DNA of 64,000 nt from the NCBI RefSeq assembly GCF_000271305.1, contig NZ_AKGD01000001.1, positions 2,219,501 through 2,283,500 on the forward strand, given 5' to 3'. Below the pieces are notes generated by a model. The model saw nothing but the letters and a program-made list of their open reading frames with translations, searched no databases and was not told where the DNA came from. Positions 27,103 through 36,658 of the stretch are shown here, in pieces; the stretch's first letter is position 1; every line of letters begins with the position of its first letter. This DNA comes from Hydrocarboniphaga effusa AP103. Lineage in GTDB: Bacteria > Pseudomonadota > Gammaproteobacteria > Nevskiales > Nevskiaceae. The position numbers were made by a program, and so were the translations under genes.

Positions 27103-28287
27103 CTAGAACGAGTACCTGCTCGAAAACTGCACGCGGTCGAGCTGGCCGTCGCGGCCGTCTTCGAGTTCGCGCTGGGCATGCCGGTACTCCATGCCCAGGG
27201 TCAGCCGGGAAAACGGCGAATACAGCAGGTTGACGGTCGCGCTGCGCACCCGCCGGGTCACGTTGGTGCCGGTCAGTGCGGTGTCGTTGTCGGCGTCGAA
27301 CTGGGAGAGCATCACGGTCGAACGCCATTGCGGGTTCCACGGGTGACGGTAGGCGAACATGCCCGCCAGCAGCGGGATCGCCTTGAGTTCGCCGTCGTCG
27401 AGCACCGCATCGGCGACGGTGCCCAGTGCGACGTAGCGACCCAGGCCAGTGCCGGCGCTGAGCACGAAGCGAATGTCGTCTGCGGCCCCCAGCCCGATCC
27501 TGCCCGAGAGACTGGCGCCGCCGCCGACTGCGCTGCTCCTGACCGCCGGGCCGGCTGCCGAGGCGGCATTGTCGATGCGCAACTGGCGCAGCAGGCCGGC
27601 CAGCATCAGGTTCGCACGGCCGACCTTGAAGCGGATGTTCGATGCCAGGTCGGGAAGCACGCCGTCGCCGGTGCCGGCCGTGGCCGGCGCTGCAGCGGGT
27701 GTGAGCAGAGAGGTTTCGGTGTTCTCCAGCGCCACGGCCCAGCGGGCGCCGCCGTAACGCACCATGGGCTGGCGGCCGAGCACTGCGCCTTCGCTGGCGT
27801 AGCAGACGAAATCGAGCGTATCTGGAACGTTGTCGAGGTTCATGAACGTGGTCCATTCCTGTCCCAGCAGCCAGTTGCCGTAGGTCACGAAGTAGCGCCG
27901 CAGGCCCGGGTTGTAAGCGTTGGTGATCTGCTCGTTGGCAGCGCCCTGATTGACGATGAAGTCCAGCTCCAGGTGGGTCGAGACAACCTCCCCCGTACTC
28001 AGCGGTGTGGCGGTCCTGAGCACCAGGCGCGATTCCTTGACGTGGGTGTCGAAGGCCTCGTAAGCCTTGCCGCCACCCGCGGATACCGGGATCGTGGCCG
28101 GCACGTAGAAGTCGCGGCCGACGCCCTGGGCGACCTCACCTTCGGAAAAGCGGCTGAACAGCACGTCGAGCTTGGCGTAGCCGCTCCAGGTGAAGCTGGT
28201 AGCGCCGTACTGCACTTCGCCGGCCCAAGCGCTCCCGCAGCCGAGCAGCATCGTCACCAGGGCAGCCGCCCCCGTCCGGTGTTTCAT
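27103..28287 (-). CDS. DcaP-like outer-membrane porin
   Basis: 394 aa from the ATG at 28287 (GGAGG eight bases before). Signal peptide ends AWA-GE. The mature part alternates in beta-strand fashion and ends in RVQFSSRYSF, a terminal Phe typical of outer-membrane beta-barrels. Segments such as LRTATPLSTGEVVSTHLELDF and YVTYGNWLLGQEWTTFMN match DcaP-type trimeric porins for dicarboxylic or fatty acids. It leads an operon with an acyl-CoA synthetase, suggesting uptake plus activation of a carboxylate. Confidence 0.8.
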   Translation of the reverse strand: MKHRTGAAALVTMLLGCGSAWAGEVQYGATSFTWSGYAKLDVLFSRFSEGEVAQGVGRDFYVPATIPVSAGGGKAYEAFDTHVKESRLVLRTATPLSTGEVVSTHLELDFIVNQGAANEQITNAYNPGLRRYFVTYGNWLLGQEWTTFMNLDNVPDTLDFVCYASEGAVLGRQPMVRYGGARWAVALENTETSLLTPAAAPATAGTGDGVLPDLASNIRFKVGRANLMLAGLLRQLRIDNAASAAGPAVRSSAVGGGASLSGRIGLGAADDIRFVLSAGTGLGRYVALGTVADAVLDDGELKAIPLLAGMFAYRHPWNPQWRSTVMLSQFDADNDTALTGTNVTRRVRSATVNLLYSPFSRLTLGMEYRHAQRELEDGRDGQLDRVQFSSRYSF

Positions 28288-28355
28288 GTGATCTCCTCCG
28301 ATCTTTATTTTTGGTTTGACGTCCCACAGGCATGGCACCTGCTTGAAGACAGCGG

Positions 28356-28372
28356 GGGCAACCTCCGTGCCC
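28356..28372 (-). promoter_or_regulatory. Sigma-54 promoter for the porin operon
   Basis: GGGCACGGAGGTTGCCC on the reverse strand is almost the full RpoN consensus (TGGCACG-N4-TTGC), with GG-N10-GC spacing. It lies about 70-85 bases upstream of the porin ATG. Confidence 0.8.
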
Positions 28373-28446
28373 GTTTCGGAGTCAAGGCTTTGATCAACGA
28401 AAACAGTGGTTTGGCTATAGGCGCAGAAACATCGGGGCGGAGCGTG

Positions 28447-28485
28447 GCGTTACCTTTTGAAACGCGTTGCTGCCAGCGGTAACGC
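28447..28485. promoter_or_regulatory. Inverted GCGTTACC / GGTAACGC enhancer-like site
   Basis: GCGTTACC (28447-28454) and GGTAACGC (28478-28485) form an exact inverted repeat with 23 bases between. It is 75-130 bases upstream of the porin sigma-54 promoter and just before the cbrX start, so it may serve both directions. The half sites match those near the actP promoter. Confidence 0.6.
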
Positions 28486-28491
28486 GCGCCC

Positions 28492-28692
28492 GTGAAACAC
28501 GAACCGCCGCGCAGGCCCTCGGGAGACGGGGATGGCGAACGCGCCCTGGTGCTGTTTCTGCTGAGCCTGGTGGCGCTGGGCTCGCCGGCGCTGTCGATCT
28601 GGTTCGGTGCCGCCTGCCCGTGGTGGACGATCTACGCTGTCTGGCTGGTGATCATCGCCCTGTCGGCCGCGCTGCTCGGAGGGCGCCGGTAA
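28492..28692 (+). CDS. cbrX: CbrX-like small membrane protein
   Basis: 66 aa from a GTG. Two hydrophobic helices (LVLFLLSLVALGSPALSIWF and TIYAVWLVIIALSAALL). The stop overlaps the cbrA start in TAATG. A short two-helix membrane protein translationally coupled to cbrA is the arrangement known as cbrX in pseudomonads. It may assist membrane insertion or set kinase level by coupling. Confidence 0.75.
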   Translation: MKHEPPRRPSGDGDGERALVLFLLSLVALGSPALSIWFGAACPWWTIYAVWLVIIALSAALLGGRR

Positions 28693-31601
28693 TGCCGGAA
28701 TCCTGGCCGCTGCTGCTGGTCGGTCTGACCTACCTGGGCCTGTTGTTCCTGCTTGCCTATGCCAGCGAGACGGGCTGGTTGCCGGCGTGGGTGGCGCGCC
28801 ATCCGCTCACTTACTCGGCCTCGCTGTGCCTGTACGCGACCACCTGGAGTTTCTACGGCAGCGTCGGCTTCGCGGCCGAGCAGGGATATCTGTTCATTGC
28901 CTTCTATTTCGGCGCCACGCTGGCCTTCGTGCTCGCTCCGCTGTTGCTCAAGCCCCTGCTGCGGGTGGTGCACGAGCATCAGCTCGGGTCCATCGCCGAC
29001 CTGTTCGCGTTCCGCTATCCGAGCCGCTACACCGGGGTGCTGGTGACCGCGTTCATGCTGCTGGCGGTCCTGCCTTACCTGTCGCTGCAGATTCAGGCCG
29101 TGGTGACGTCGGCCCGGCTGTTGACGCGGGCCACTCCGCCGGGTGTGTTGGCGCTGGTATTCTGCGGCACCATCACGCTGTTCGCGGTGCTGTTCGGTGC
29201 GCGCCAGGTGACGCCGCGCATCAAGCACGAGGGCCTGGTGGTCGCCATCGCCTTCGAATCGCTGGTCAAGATCGGAGCGCTGCTGGCGGTCGGGGCTTAT
29301 GCGCTCTGGGGCGTATTCGGTGGCATCGGCCCGCTGACGGACTGGCTGGGAGCGCATCCCGAGGCCGTCGAGACCCTGTACGCACCGCTGCGCAACAACC
29401 AGGCCACCGGTGCCTGGACCACCCTGCTGCTGGTGGCCTTCGGCGCGGTCTTTCTGCTGCCGCGGCAGTTCCACATGATGTTCACCGAGAACATCGACCC
29501 TGGAACCCTGCGTACCGCCATCTGGGCTTTTCCGCTGCTGCTGCTGCTGATCAACCTGCCAGTGCCGATCATTTTGTGGGCCTCGCAGCTGCTGCAGCTG
29601 GAGGGCCCTGCGGAGTACTACCCGCTGGTGCTGTCCGTGCGGGGCGGCGACAGCTGGCTGACGTTCGTGATCTTCGTCGGCGGCCTGTCGGCCGCCAGCT
29701 CCATGATCATCGTCGAAAGCCTGGCTCTGGCCGCCATGTGCCTGAACCACCTGGTCCTGCCGCTGCTGCTGTCGCGGCGGCCCGCCACCGCGCCGGGGCT
29801 CTATCGCAGCCTGCTCTGGGGTCGACGGGCGCTGATCGCCGTGGTGATCTTCACCGGCTACGTGACCTATCGTTCGATCGAGGGCAACCCTGGCCTAGTG
29901 AACCTGGGCCTGATCTCTTTCGTCGCGGTGACCCAGTTCCTGCCGGGTGCGGTGGCGATGCTGTTGTGGCCGCGGGCCAACCGCGTCGGCTTCGTCGCCG
30001 GCCTCTGCGGCGGCATGCTGCTGTGGTTCCTGATCCTGGTGCTGCCGTTGCTGAGCGGCCGGCCGACGCCGCTGCTGGCGCTGCCTTTGATCGAACTCAG
30101 GCCCTGGGTCTTCGCGACGTTCTGGTCGCTGGCCGCGAACGTCCTGCTGTTCGTCGCCGGCTCGTTCCTGGTGCGGCCGGGCGACAAGGAGCGCGCGGCC
30201 GATCAGGCGCTGCGGTTGCATGCGGTGCTGCTGGTCTCCGACGTTCCGATCGCCAGCAGCGTGGCCGATATCGAAGGCGCTCTGAGCCGCTTGCTGGGTA
30301 CCGCCACGGCGGCGGCGGAATTGCAGCGCGCGCTGCAGCAGACCGCGCTGTCGGCCGACGAGCGCCGGCCGCGACAGCTGCATTTTCTAGCCGAGCGCCT
30401 GCAACGCAATCTGTCGGGGCTGATCGGCCCGCAACTGGCCCGCGAGGCGCTGGGACTCGGCATCGGACGTACGCGTTCGGGGACCCGCCTCGTCGAAGAG
30501 GCGCTCGAAGGCTCGCAAGGCCAGCTCAGCGGCCTGGCCGCCGAACTCAATCACCTGCGACGCTTCCACCGCCAGATCCTGCAGACCCTGCCGATCGGAG
30601 TCTGCTCGCTGGGCGAGCGGCAGGAGGTGCAGTTGTGGAACGACCGCATGGCCGCGCTCTCGGGGCTGACGGGCGCCGCCGTCGTCGGCTTGCGCGTACC
30701 GGACCTGCCGGCGCCCTGGGCCCAGGTTTTCGGCGATTTCCTGAGTGGCGGCCAGGCCTATGGCTACAAGCTGCCGGTGGCCCTCGCCGACGGCCAGCGC
30801 CAGATCCGTCTGCGCTGCGAAGTCGTCGCCGACGATGGCGACGCGCACGGGCTGGTGCTGCTGGTGGAAGACCTGACCGAGCAGCAGCGGCTCGAAGCCG
30901 AACTGGCCCACAGTGCCCGGCTGGCTTCGATCGGTACCCTGGCCTCGGGCGTCGCCCATGAGATCGGCAATCCGCTGACCGGCATCACCTGCGTCGCCCA
31001 GAACCTGCGCGATGAACCCGACGAGGACGAGCGCGAACGCGGTATCAGCGACATTCTCGTGCAATCACGGCGGATCAGCGACATCGTGCAATCGCTGCTG
31101 AACTTCGCCAGGGCCGAGCGGCCTGGGGCGCAGGAGCGGCTGGTCTTGCGCGAGCTGCTGGACGAGGCCATCCGCCTGGTGAGGATGTCGCGCTCGGGCC
31201 GCGATCTGCACTTCGACAACCGCGTCGCGGACAGGCTGGAAGTCGACGGCGATCGCGGCCGGATGCTCCAGGTCTTTCTCAACCTGCTGGCCAACGCGGC
31301 CGATGCCTCCGGCAGCGGCGGGCGCGTCGAGGTCCGGTCCCTGGTCGGCGCAGCTTCGGTTGCGATCGAGATCGAAGACTGGGGTGTGGGTATTCCGGCG
31401 TCGCTGCGCGACCGTATCCTGGAGCCATTCTTCACCACCAAGGCGCCGGGAGAGGGCACGGGGCTGGGGCTGTCGCTGGTCTATCGCATCGTCTCCGATC
31501 ATGGCGGCAGCTTGTCCGTCGACAGCATCGCGGGCCGCGGCAGCCGTTTCACCGTGCGGCTTCCCGCGCATTTCGACCTCTCCGGGAATCTGCTCATATG
31601 A
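28692..31601 (+). CDS. cbrA: CbrA-like SLC5-domain sensor histidine kinase
   Basis: 969 aa from the ATG at 28692. About 500 N-terminal residues form a sodium:solute symporter-like bundle of some 13 helices (FYGSVGFAAEQGYLFIAFYFGATLAF, LPRQFHMMFTENID). A linker and PAS-like region follow, then the kinase: H-box ASGVAHEIGNPLTGI (His about 756), N-box NLLANAADAS, G-boxes DWGVGIP and GTGLGLSL. This transporter-kinase fusion is the CbrA/CrbS type that senses carbon-source status. Pairing with an NtrC-type regulator points to CbrA rather than CrbS. Confidence 0.88.
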   Translation: MPESWPLLLVGLTYLGLLFLLAYASETGWLPAWVARHPLTYSASLCLYATTWSFYGSVGFAAEQGYLFIAFYFGATLAFVLAPLLLKPLLRVVHEHQLGSIADLFAFRYPSRYTGVLVTAFMLLAVLPYLSLQIQAVVTSARLLTRATPPGVLALVFCGTITLFAVLFGARQVTPRIKHEGLVVAIAFESLVKIGALLAVGAYALWGVFGGIGPLTDWLGAHPEAVETLYAPLRNNQATGAWTTLLLVAFGAVFLLPRQFHMMFTENIDPGTLRTAIWAFPLLLLLINLPVPIILWASQLLQLEGPAEYYPLVLSVRGGDSWLTFVIFVGGLSAASSMIIVESLALAAMCLNHLVLPLLLSRRPATAPGLYRSLLWGRRALIAVVIFTGYVTYRSIEGNPGLVNLGLISFVAVTQFLPGAVAMLLWPRANRVGFVAGLCGGMLLWFLILVLPLLSGRPTPLLALPLIELRPWVFATFWSLAANVLLFVAGSFLVRPGDKERAADQALRLHAVLLVSDVPIASSVADIEGALSRLLGTATAAAELQRALQQTALSADERRPRQLHFLAERLQRNLSGLIGPQLAREALGLGIGRTRSGTRLVEEALEGSQGQLSGLAAELNHLRRFHRQILQTLPIGVCSLGERQEVQLWNDRMAALSGLTGAAVVGLRVPDLPAPWAQVFGDFLSGGQAYGYKLPVALADGQRQIRLRCEVVADDGDAHGLVLLVEDLTEQQRLEAELAHSARLASIGTLASGVAHEIGNPLTGITCVAQNLRDEPDEDERERGISDILVQSRRISDIVQSLLNFARAERPGAQERLVLRELLDEAIRLVRMSRSGRDLHFDNRVADRLEVDGDRGRMLQVFLNLLANAADASGSGGRVEVRSLVGAASVAIEIEDWGVGIPASLRDRILEPFFTTKAPGEGTGLGLSLVYRIVSDHGGSLSVDSIAGRGSRFTVRLPAHFDLSGNLLI

Positions 31602-32911
31602 ACCGCATCCTGATCATCGAAGACGAAGAGCTGATCCGCCACCACACGGCGCGGCTGCTGACCCGCAACGGCTACGAGGTCCGCGACGCTGGCACCGTGG
31701 CCGAGGCCGAGGTGATGGGCTTGCGAAGTTTCGATCTGATCATCAGCGACGTGCGCCTGCCGGGGACTTCGGGCACTGAGGTCATCGCCCGAGCCCACCC
31801 GGTGCCCGTGATCATCATGACCAGTTACGCGAGCGTGCGCGCCGCGGTGGAGTGCATGCATCTGGGCGCCCGCGACTACATCTCCAAGCCTTTCGACCAT
31901 GACGAAATGCTGCTGGTGGTCGAGCGCGTGCTGGGCAGCCAGCTGCTCGCGCGCCAGAACGCGGCGCTCAAGCAGGATGTGGACCGCAGCTTTCCGATCG
32001 CCAGCATGGTCGGTGAATGCGCCGCGATGCAGCAGGTACTGGACCGGGTGCGCCGGGTAGCCGCCACCGACGTCACCCTGTTGATCCGCGGTGAATCCGG
32101 CACTGGCAAAGAACTCGTGGCGCGTGCCGTACACGAATCCGGCCGTCGTCGCGACGGCCCCTTCATCGCCGTCAACTGCGCGGCCATCCCCGAGAATCTG
32201 GTGGAATCCGAGCTGTTCGGCTTCGAGAAGGGCGCGTTCACCGGTGCCGTACGCAGCAAGGACGGCCTGTTCATGGCCGCCCACGGCGGCACGCTGTTTC
32301 TCGACGAGATCGGCGAGCTGGCGCAGCCGGTTCAAGCCCACCTGCTGCGCGTCCTGCAGGAGGGCGAGGTGCGCGCCATCGGCGCCAACCGTTCGCGCAA
32401 GGTCGACGTGCGACTGCTGGCCGCCACCCACCGCGACCTCGAACAGATGATGCGCGAAGGCCACTTCCGCGAAGACCTCTACTATCGCCTGCGGGTCATG
32501 GAGATCACCTTGCCGCCACTGCGCGAGCGCGGAGCCGACATCGATCGGCTGGCGGCGCATCTGCTGTCGCAGGCGACGGCGCGCCTGGGACGGAGCGGGC
32601 TCCGGCTTTCGCGCGCTGCGCTGGCGGCAATCCACGGATATCCCTGGCCCGGCAACGTGCGCGAGCTGGCCAATGCGCTGGAACGCGCGGTGATTCTCTG
32701 CGACGGGCCGCAGATCGAACCCGAGCACCTGGCGATTCCGGTGCAGGCGCCGGGTTCCGCTGCTGCTGCCGGCGAGAGCCTGGATGACTACTTCCGCAGC
32801 TATGTGCTCGAACACCAGGGCCGGATGACCGAGGCCAGCATCGCCCGCGCGCTGGGCATCAGCCGCAAAACCTTATGGAAGCGCAGGGGACAGATGAATC
32901 TGCCGCGCTGA
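31598..32911 (+). CDS. cbrB: CbrB-like NtrC-family response regulator
   Basis: 437 aa, overlapping cbrA by four bases. The receiver domain has the phospho-acceptor D51 in [10 protein letters not shown]. The AAA+ domain has Walker A GESGTGKE, the sigma-54 contact loop GAFTGA at about 212-217 and Walker [13 protein letters not shown]. The C-terminal Fis-type HTH ends [18 protein letters not shown]. It should activate RpoN promoters; two such promoters with shared upstream sites lie directly beside it. Confidence 0.9.
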   Translation: MNRILIIEDEELIRHHTARLLTRNGYEVRDAGTVAEAEVMGLRSFDLIISDVRLPGTSGTEVIARAHPVPVIIMTSYASVRAAVECMHLGARDYISKPFDHDEMLLVVERVLGSQLLARQNAALKQDVDRSFPIASMVGECAAMQQVLDRVRRVAATDVTLLIRGESGTGKELVARAVHESGRRRDGPFIAVNCAAIPENLVESELFGFEKGAFTGAVRSKDGLFMAAHGGTLFLDEIGELAQPVQAHLLRVLQEGEVRAIGANRSRKVDVRLLAATHRDLEQMMREGHFREDLYYRLRVMEITLPPLRERGADIDRLAAHLLSQATARLGRSGLRLSRAALAAIHGYPWPGNVRELANALERAVILCDGPQIEPEHLAIPVQAPGSAAAAGESLDDYFRSYVLEHQGRMTEASIARALGISRKTLWKRRGQMNLPR

Positions 32912-32965
32912 CCAACCGGTCGCGGCCGGCGATACCGCGCGGCCTGGGCCGGCCGGGCGATGCGA

Positions 32966-34411
32966 CTAGGCGCTCCGACCGCCTGTCGCCAGGCCCGCCG
33001 CCCGCACCATCGCGCGCGCCTTGTTCATCGTCTCTTCCCATTCCGACGCGGGATCGGAGTCGGCGACGATGCCGGCGCCGGCCTGCACGTGGATCTGGCC
33101 GTCCTTGAGTACCGCGGTGCGGATCGCGATCGCGGTGTCGAGGTTGCCGGACCAAGCCAGATAACCCACGGCGCCGCCGTAGATGCCGCGCTTCACCGGC
33201 TCGAGCTCGTCGATGATTTCCATCGCGCGCACCTTCGGCGCGCCCGACAAGGTGCCGGCCGGGAACGCGGCGGTCAGCGCATCGAGCGCGTGCATGCCGT
33301 CCTTCAGGCGGCCGCTGACATTGCTGACGATGTGCATGACGTGGCTGTAGCGCTCGATCACCATCTTGTCGGTCAGCCTCACGCTGCCGGTCGCGGCGAC
33401 GCGGCCGACATCGTTGCGGCCGAGATCGATCAGCATGAGGTGCTCGGCGAGTTCCTTCGGATCGGCGAGCAGGTCGGCTTCGAGCGCCTGGTCTTCCTCG
33501 GCCGTCGCACCGCGCTTGCGCGTGCCGGCGATCGGCCGCACGGTCATTTCGCCGTCTTCGACGCGCACGAGGATTTCGGGCGAGGAACCGACCACCTGGT
33601 GATCGTCGAGGTCGAGGCAGAACAGGTACGGCGACGGATTGAGCCGGCGCAGCGTGCGATACAGCGTCATCGCGTCGGTCGTGAACGGCGCGCTCAGGCG
33701 CTGCGACGGCACCACCTGCATGACGTCGCCGGCCGCGATGTATTCCTTCACGCGGTCGATTGCCGCGCCGAAGCTCTGCGGGTTGAACATCGAGACGAAG
33801 TCGTCCGGCGTCAGCGCCTTGGCTGCGGGCTTCAGCGCGCGTGCGGCCGGAGGATTCAGCAGCGAAGCTTCGATCTCGTCGAGCCGGCGCGCGGCGCGCG
33901 CCTGGTCGTCGGCGTCGTCGGCCTTCGCATGCACGACGAGCGTGAGCGTGCAGCGCAGGTTGTCGAAAATCGCGAGTTCGTCGGCGCGCATGAGCAGCAC
34001 GTCGGGCGCGCCGATCGGATCGGCGTGCTCGCGGTTGATGCGCGGCTCGATGTAGCGCACGCAGTCGTAACCGAAGTAGCCGACCAGACCGCCGGTGAAG
34101 CGCGGCAGGCCCGGCGCTTCCTTCACGCGCACGTTCTCGCTGTAGGCCTTGATGTACGGGAACGGCGAGTCGGCGTGCAGGCTTTCGACGATGTTGCCGT
34201 CAATCAGGCGCTCGATGAGCGTGCCGCGCACGCGGATCAGTTCGCGGCTCGGCAGGCCGATGAACGAGTAGCGGCCCCAGCGTTCGCCGCCCTGCATCGA
34301 CTCGAACAGAAACGAGTACGGGCCTTGGGCGAGCTTGAGATAGGCGGAAACCGGCGTGTCGAGGTCGCCGGGGAGCTCACGCGTGAGCGTGACGTGGGTA
34401 TAGGCAGTCAT
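32966..34411 (-). CDS. trpE: Anthranilate synthase component I
   Basis: 481 aa, the chorismate-binding enzyme. The tryptophan feedback site region is SYLK-like AYLKLAQGPYSFLFES. Catalytic motifs are SPEILVRVEDG, PIAGTRKRG, LMLIDLGRNDVGRV, HIVSNVSGRL and GTLSGAPKVRAMEIID. With a TrpG partner (not in view) it makes anthranilate. A short ORF rich in Trp lies 56 bases upstream, suggesting attenuation. Confidence 0.95.
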   Translation of the reverse strand: MTAYTHVTLTRELPGDLDTPVSAYLKLAQGPYSFLFESMQGGERWGRYSFIGLPSRELIRVRGTLIERLIDGNIVESLHADSPFPYIKAYSENVRVKEAPGLPRFTGGLVGYFGYDCVRYIEPRINREHADPIGAPDVLLMRADELAIFDNLRCTLTLVVHAKADDADDQARAARRLDEIEASLLNPPAARALKPAAKALTPDDFVSMFNPQSFGAAIDRVKEYIAAGDVMQVVPSQRLSAPFTTDAMTLYRTLRRLNPSPYLFCLDLDDHQVVGSSPEILVRVEDGEMTVRPIAGTRKRGATAEEDQALEADLLADPKELAEHLMLIDLGRNDVGRVAATGSVRLTDKMVIERYSHVMHIVSNVSGRLKDGMHALDALTAAFPAGTLSGAPKVRAMEIIDELEPVKRGIYGGAVGYLAWSGNLDTAIAIRTAVLKDGQIHVQAGAGIVADSDPASEWEETMNKARAMVRAAGLATGGRSA

Positions 34412-34467
34412 GTTCGGTCAGACGAGATGAGAAGCGGAGGGTGCAGCGGGCAGGCGAGCGCGGTGCG

Positions 34468-34530
34468 CTAGCGCCATCGCCAGGAACGGCGCAGGGCAGG
34501 GGCCTGCGCGATCGACTCCGTTTGCTTCAT
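34468..34530 (-). CDS. trpL: Candidate trp leader peptide, 20 aa
   Basis: An ATG at 34530 opens a 20-codon frame ending RRSWRWR and a TAG, with two Trp codons (TGG CGA TGG) one codon apart near the end, 56 bases before trpE. This is the layout of a Trp leader peptide whose translation tests charged tRNA-Trp. No strong Shine-Dalgarno or T-run terminator is obvious, so a translational or weak attenuator is possible. Could be coincidence. Confidence 0.45.
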   Translation of the reverse strand: MKQTESIAQAPALRRSWRWR

Positions 34531-34592
34531 CGGTGTTTGTTGAAAGCTTGAGACCAGAACGGCCGCCACTATAAGCGCGCCGCCCGCAGCGG

Positions 34593-35810
34593 TCACGCCG
34601 CGCGTTTCTCGGTCGCGAACGCGGCGAGCACGAGCAGCGCGGCGCCGGCGCCGACCGCGCAGGCGAGCAGCCAGCCGCCGTGCGCGAGCACCACGCCGGT
34701 GATCGCCGAGCCGATCGCGCCGCCGCAGAAGAAGGTCGCCATGTAGAGCGCGTTCATGCGGCTGCGCGCGGCCGGGTTCAGCGCGAACAGCAGGCGCTGG
34801 CCGGTGACGAGGTTCGCCGACACGCCGAGGTCGACGACGATGCCTGAGATCACCATCAGCGGAAGCGAGCCGCTGATCAGTCCGATTGCGGCGCAGCCGA
34901 AGCCGAGCGCGACGAGCAGCATCGCCACTGCCGTGGTGCGGCCGGCCCAGCCGCGATCGGCCGCGCGCCCGGCGATCGGCGAGGCGATGGCGCCGGCGAT
35001 GCCGGCGAGCGCGAACAGCGCGAATTGCGCGTGGCTCAGGTTGAACGGCGCAGCCGTCATCACCAGCGTCACGCCGGTCCAGTACAGCGAAAAGCCGCCG
35101 AACAGTCCGGCGTGATACAGCGCGCGACGGCGCAGCAACGGGGTGTCGCGCCAGAGCTGCCAGAGCGAGCGCAGCAGGTCTAGGTAATGCAGCGCGGCGC
35201 TCGGCTTGCGCTGCGGCAGCAGCAGGCGCAGCGCAATGGCGATGACGAGCATGCCGACCGCCGAAGCCGCGAACACCGCACGCCAGCCGACGACGTCGGA
35301 CAGCGCGCTCGACAGCGGGCGTGCGAGCAGGATGCCGATGAACAGCCCGCTCATGATGTTGCCGACCACGCGGCCACGCGTCGCATCGGGCGCGAGCTGC
35401 GAGGCGAACGGCACCAGCACCTGCGCGACGACCGAGGTCAGCCCGACCGCAAGCAGGGCGCCCAGCAGCATCGACGCGTTCTGCGCCGCCGCGGTGGCGG
35501 TCAGCGCCAGGGCACAGACCAGCAGCAGGCTGCAGCACAGCCGCCGGTTCTCGAGCAGATCGCCGAGCGGCACGAGCAGCAGCAGGCCGAGCGCATAGCC
35601 GACCTGCGCGAGCGTGACCATGAGCCCGAGCGCGGACGGCGACAGCTGCAGCGCAACGCCGATCGGCTCGATCAGCGGCTGCACGTAATACAGGTTGGCG
35701 ACGATCGCCCCGACCGCGATCGCGAAGACCAGCGTCAGCCGTGGGCTGATCTGCACCGCCGTCGCGGCCGGGGTTTCGGCGCGGCCGCCGTTTGCACTCG
35801 ACATCGACAT
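34593..35810 (-). CDS. Major facilitator superfamily efflux transporter
   Basis: 405 aa from the ATG at 35810; a second ATG two codons later is equally usable. Twelve hydrophobic helices; the A-motif-like loops GDLLENRR and GRAADRGWAGR lie between TM2-3 and TM8-9. YYVQPLIEPIG and QVGYALGLLLLVPLGD resemble the YfcJ/drug-proton antiporter group. Substrate unknown. It sits between rpe and trpE on the same strand. Confidence 0.85.
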   Translation of the reverse strand: MSMSSANGGRAETPAATAVQISPRLTLVFAIAVGAIVANLYYVQPLIEPIGVALQLSPSALGLMVTLAQVGYALGLLLLVPLGDLLENRRLCCSLLLVCALALTATAAAQNASMLLGALLAVGLTSVVAQVLVPFASQLAPDATRGRVVGNIMSGLFIGILLARPLSSALSDVVGWRAVFAASAVGMLVIAIALRLLLPQRKPSAALHYLDLLRSLWQLWRDTPLLRRRALYHAGLFGGFSLYWTGVTLVMTAAPFNLSHAQFALFALAGIAGAIASPIAGRAADRGWAGRTTAVAMLLVALGFGCAAIGLISGSLPLMVISGIVVDLGVSANLVTGQRLLFALNPAARSRMNALYMATFFCGGAIGSAITGVVLAHGGWLLACAVGAGAALLVLAAFATEKRAA

Positions 35811-35851
35811 TCCTTGTGAAGCGGGCTGCGGCGCCGGCAGCGCCCGCCGGT

Positions 35852-36535
35852 TTATCCCTGGGTCGCGGACGCGATGGCTTCGCGCATCTTGGCGATGGTG
35901 GCCGCGTAGTCCTTGGAATTGAAGATGGCGCTGCCGGCGACGAAGCTGTCGGCGCCCGCGGCGGCGATTTCGCCGATGTTGTCGACCTTCACGCCGCCGT
36001 CGATCTCGAGGCGGATCTCGCGGCCGCTCGCATCGATGATCGCGCGTGCCTCGCGCAGCTTGGCGAGCGCCGACGGAATGAAGCTCTGGCCGCCGAAGCC
36101 CGGGTTCACCGACATCAGCAGCACGAGGTCGACCTTGTCGATCACGTATTTCAGGACCTCGAGCGGAGTGGCCGGGTTGAACACCAGCCCGGGCTTGCAG
36201 CCGGCGTCGCGGATCGCCTGCAGCGAGCGATCGACGTGGCGCGTCGCCTCGGGATGGAAGGTGATGTAGGTCGCCCCGGCCTTGGCGAAGCTCGCGGCGA
36301 GCGCGTCGACCGGCTCGACCATCAGGTGCACGTCGATCGGGGCGGTGACACCGTACTTGCGCAGGGCCTCGCAAACCATCGGGCCGATGGTCAGGTTGGG
36401 CACGTAATGGTTGTCCATCACGTCGAAGTGCACCCAGTCGGCGCCGGCGGCGAGCACCTTGGCGGTGTCCTCGCCCAGGCGGGCGAAGTCGGCGGACAGG
36501 ATCGAGGGGGCGATGACGGGCGTCTGGCGGGGCAT
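35852..36535 (-). CDS. rpe: Ribulose-phosphate 3-epimerase
   Basis: 227 aa TIM barrel. [16 protein letters not shown] at the N-terminus, the metal/catalytic [42 protein letters not shown] and [10 protein letters not shown]. It interconverts ribulose-5-phosphate and xylulose-5-phosphate. In many relatives rpe lies upstream of trpE/gph as here, with the MFS gene intervening. Confidence 0.95.
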   Translation of the reverse strand: MPRQTPVIAPSILSADFARLGEDTAKVLAAGADWVHFDVMDNHYVPNLTIGPMVCEALRKYGVTAPIDVHLMVEPVDALAASFAKAGATYITFHPEATRHVDRSLQAIRDAGCKPGLVFNPATPLEVLKYVIDKVDLVLLMSVNPGFGGQSFIPSALAKLREARAIIDASGREIRLEIDGGVKVDNIGEIAAAGADSFVAGSAIFNSKDYAATIAKMREAIASATQG

Positions 36536-36639
36536 GCTGGAAAGTCCGGTTCCGGGGCGGAAAAGCGCGCGGATTATTCCAGATCGGCCGGGTGCCGGGC
36601 GCCGATGGGGCAGCTTTGCCCCGGCGGGTCTTGGACAGG

Positions 36640-36658
36640 AGCCGGGCTGCGCCCGGCT
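36640..36658. other. Hairpin AGCCGGGC-TGC-GCCCGGCT
   Basis: An 8-bp stem with a 3-base loop that overlaps the stop codon of the proteasome-like gene. A second small hairpin (GGGGCAGCTTTGCCCC) lies 20 bases further on. No T-run follows; it may protect the 3' end or be a REP-like sequence between the Anbu gene and rpe. Confidence 0.4.
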
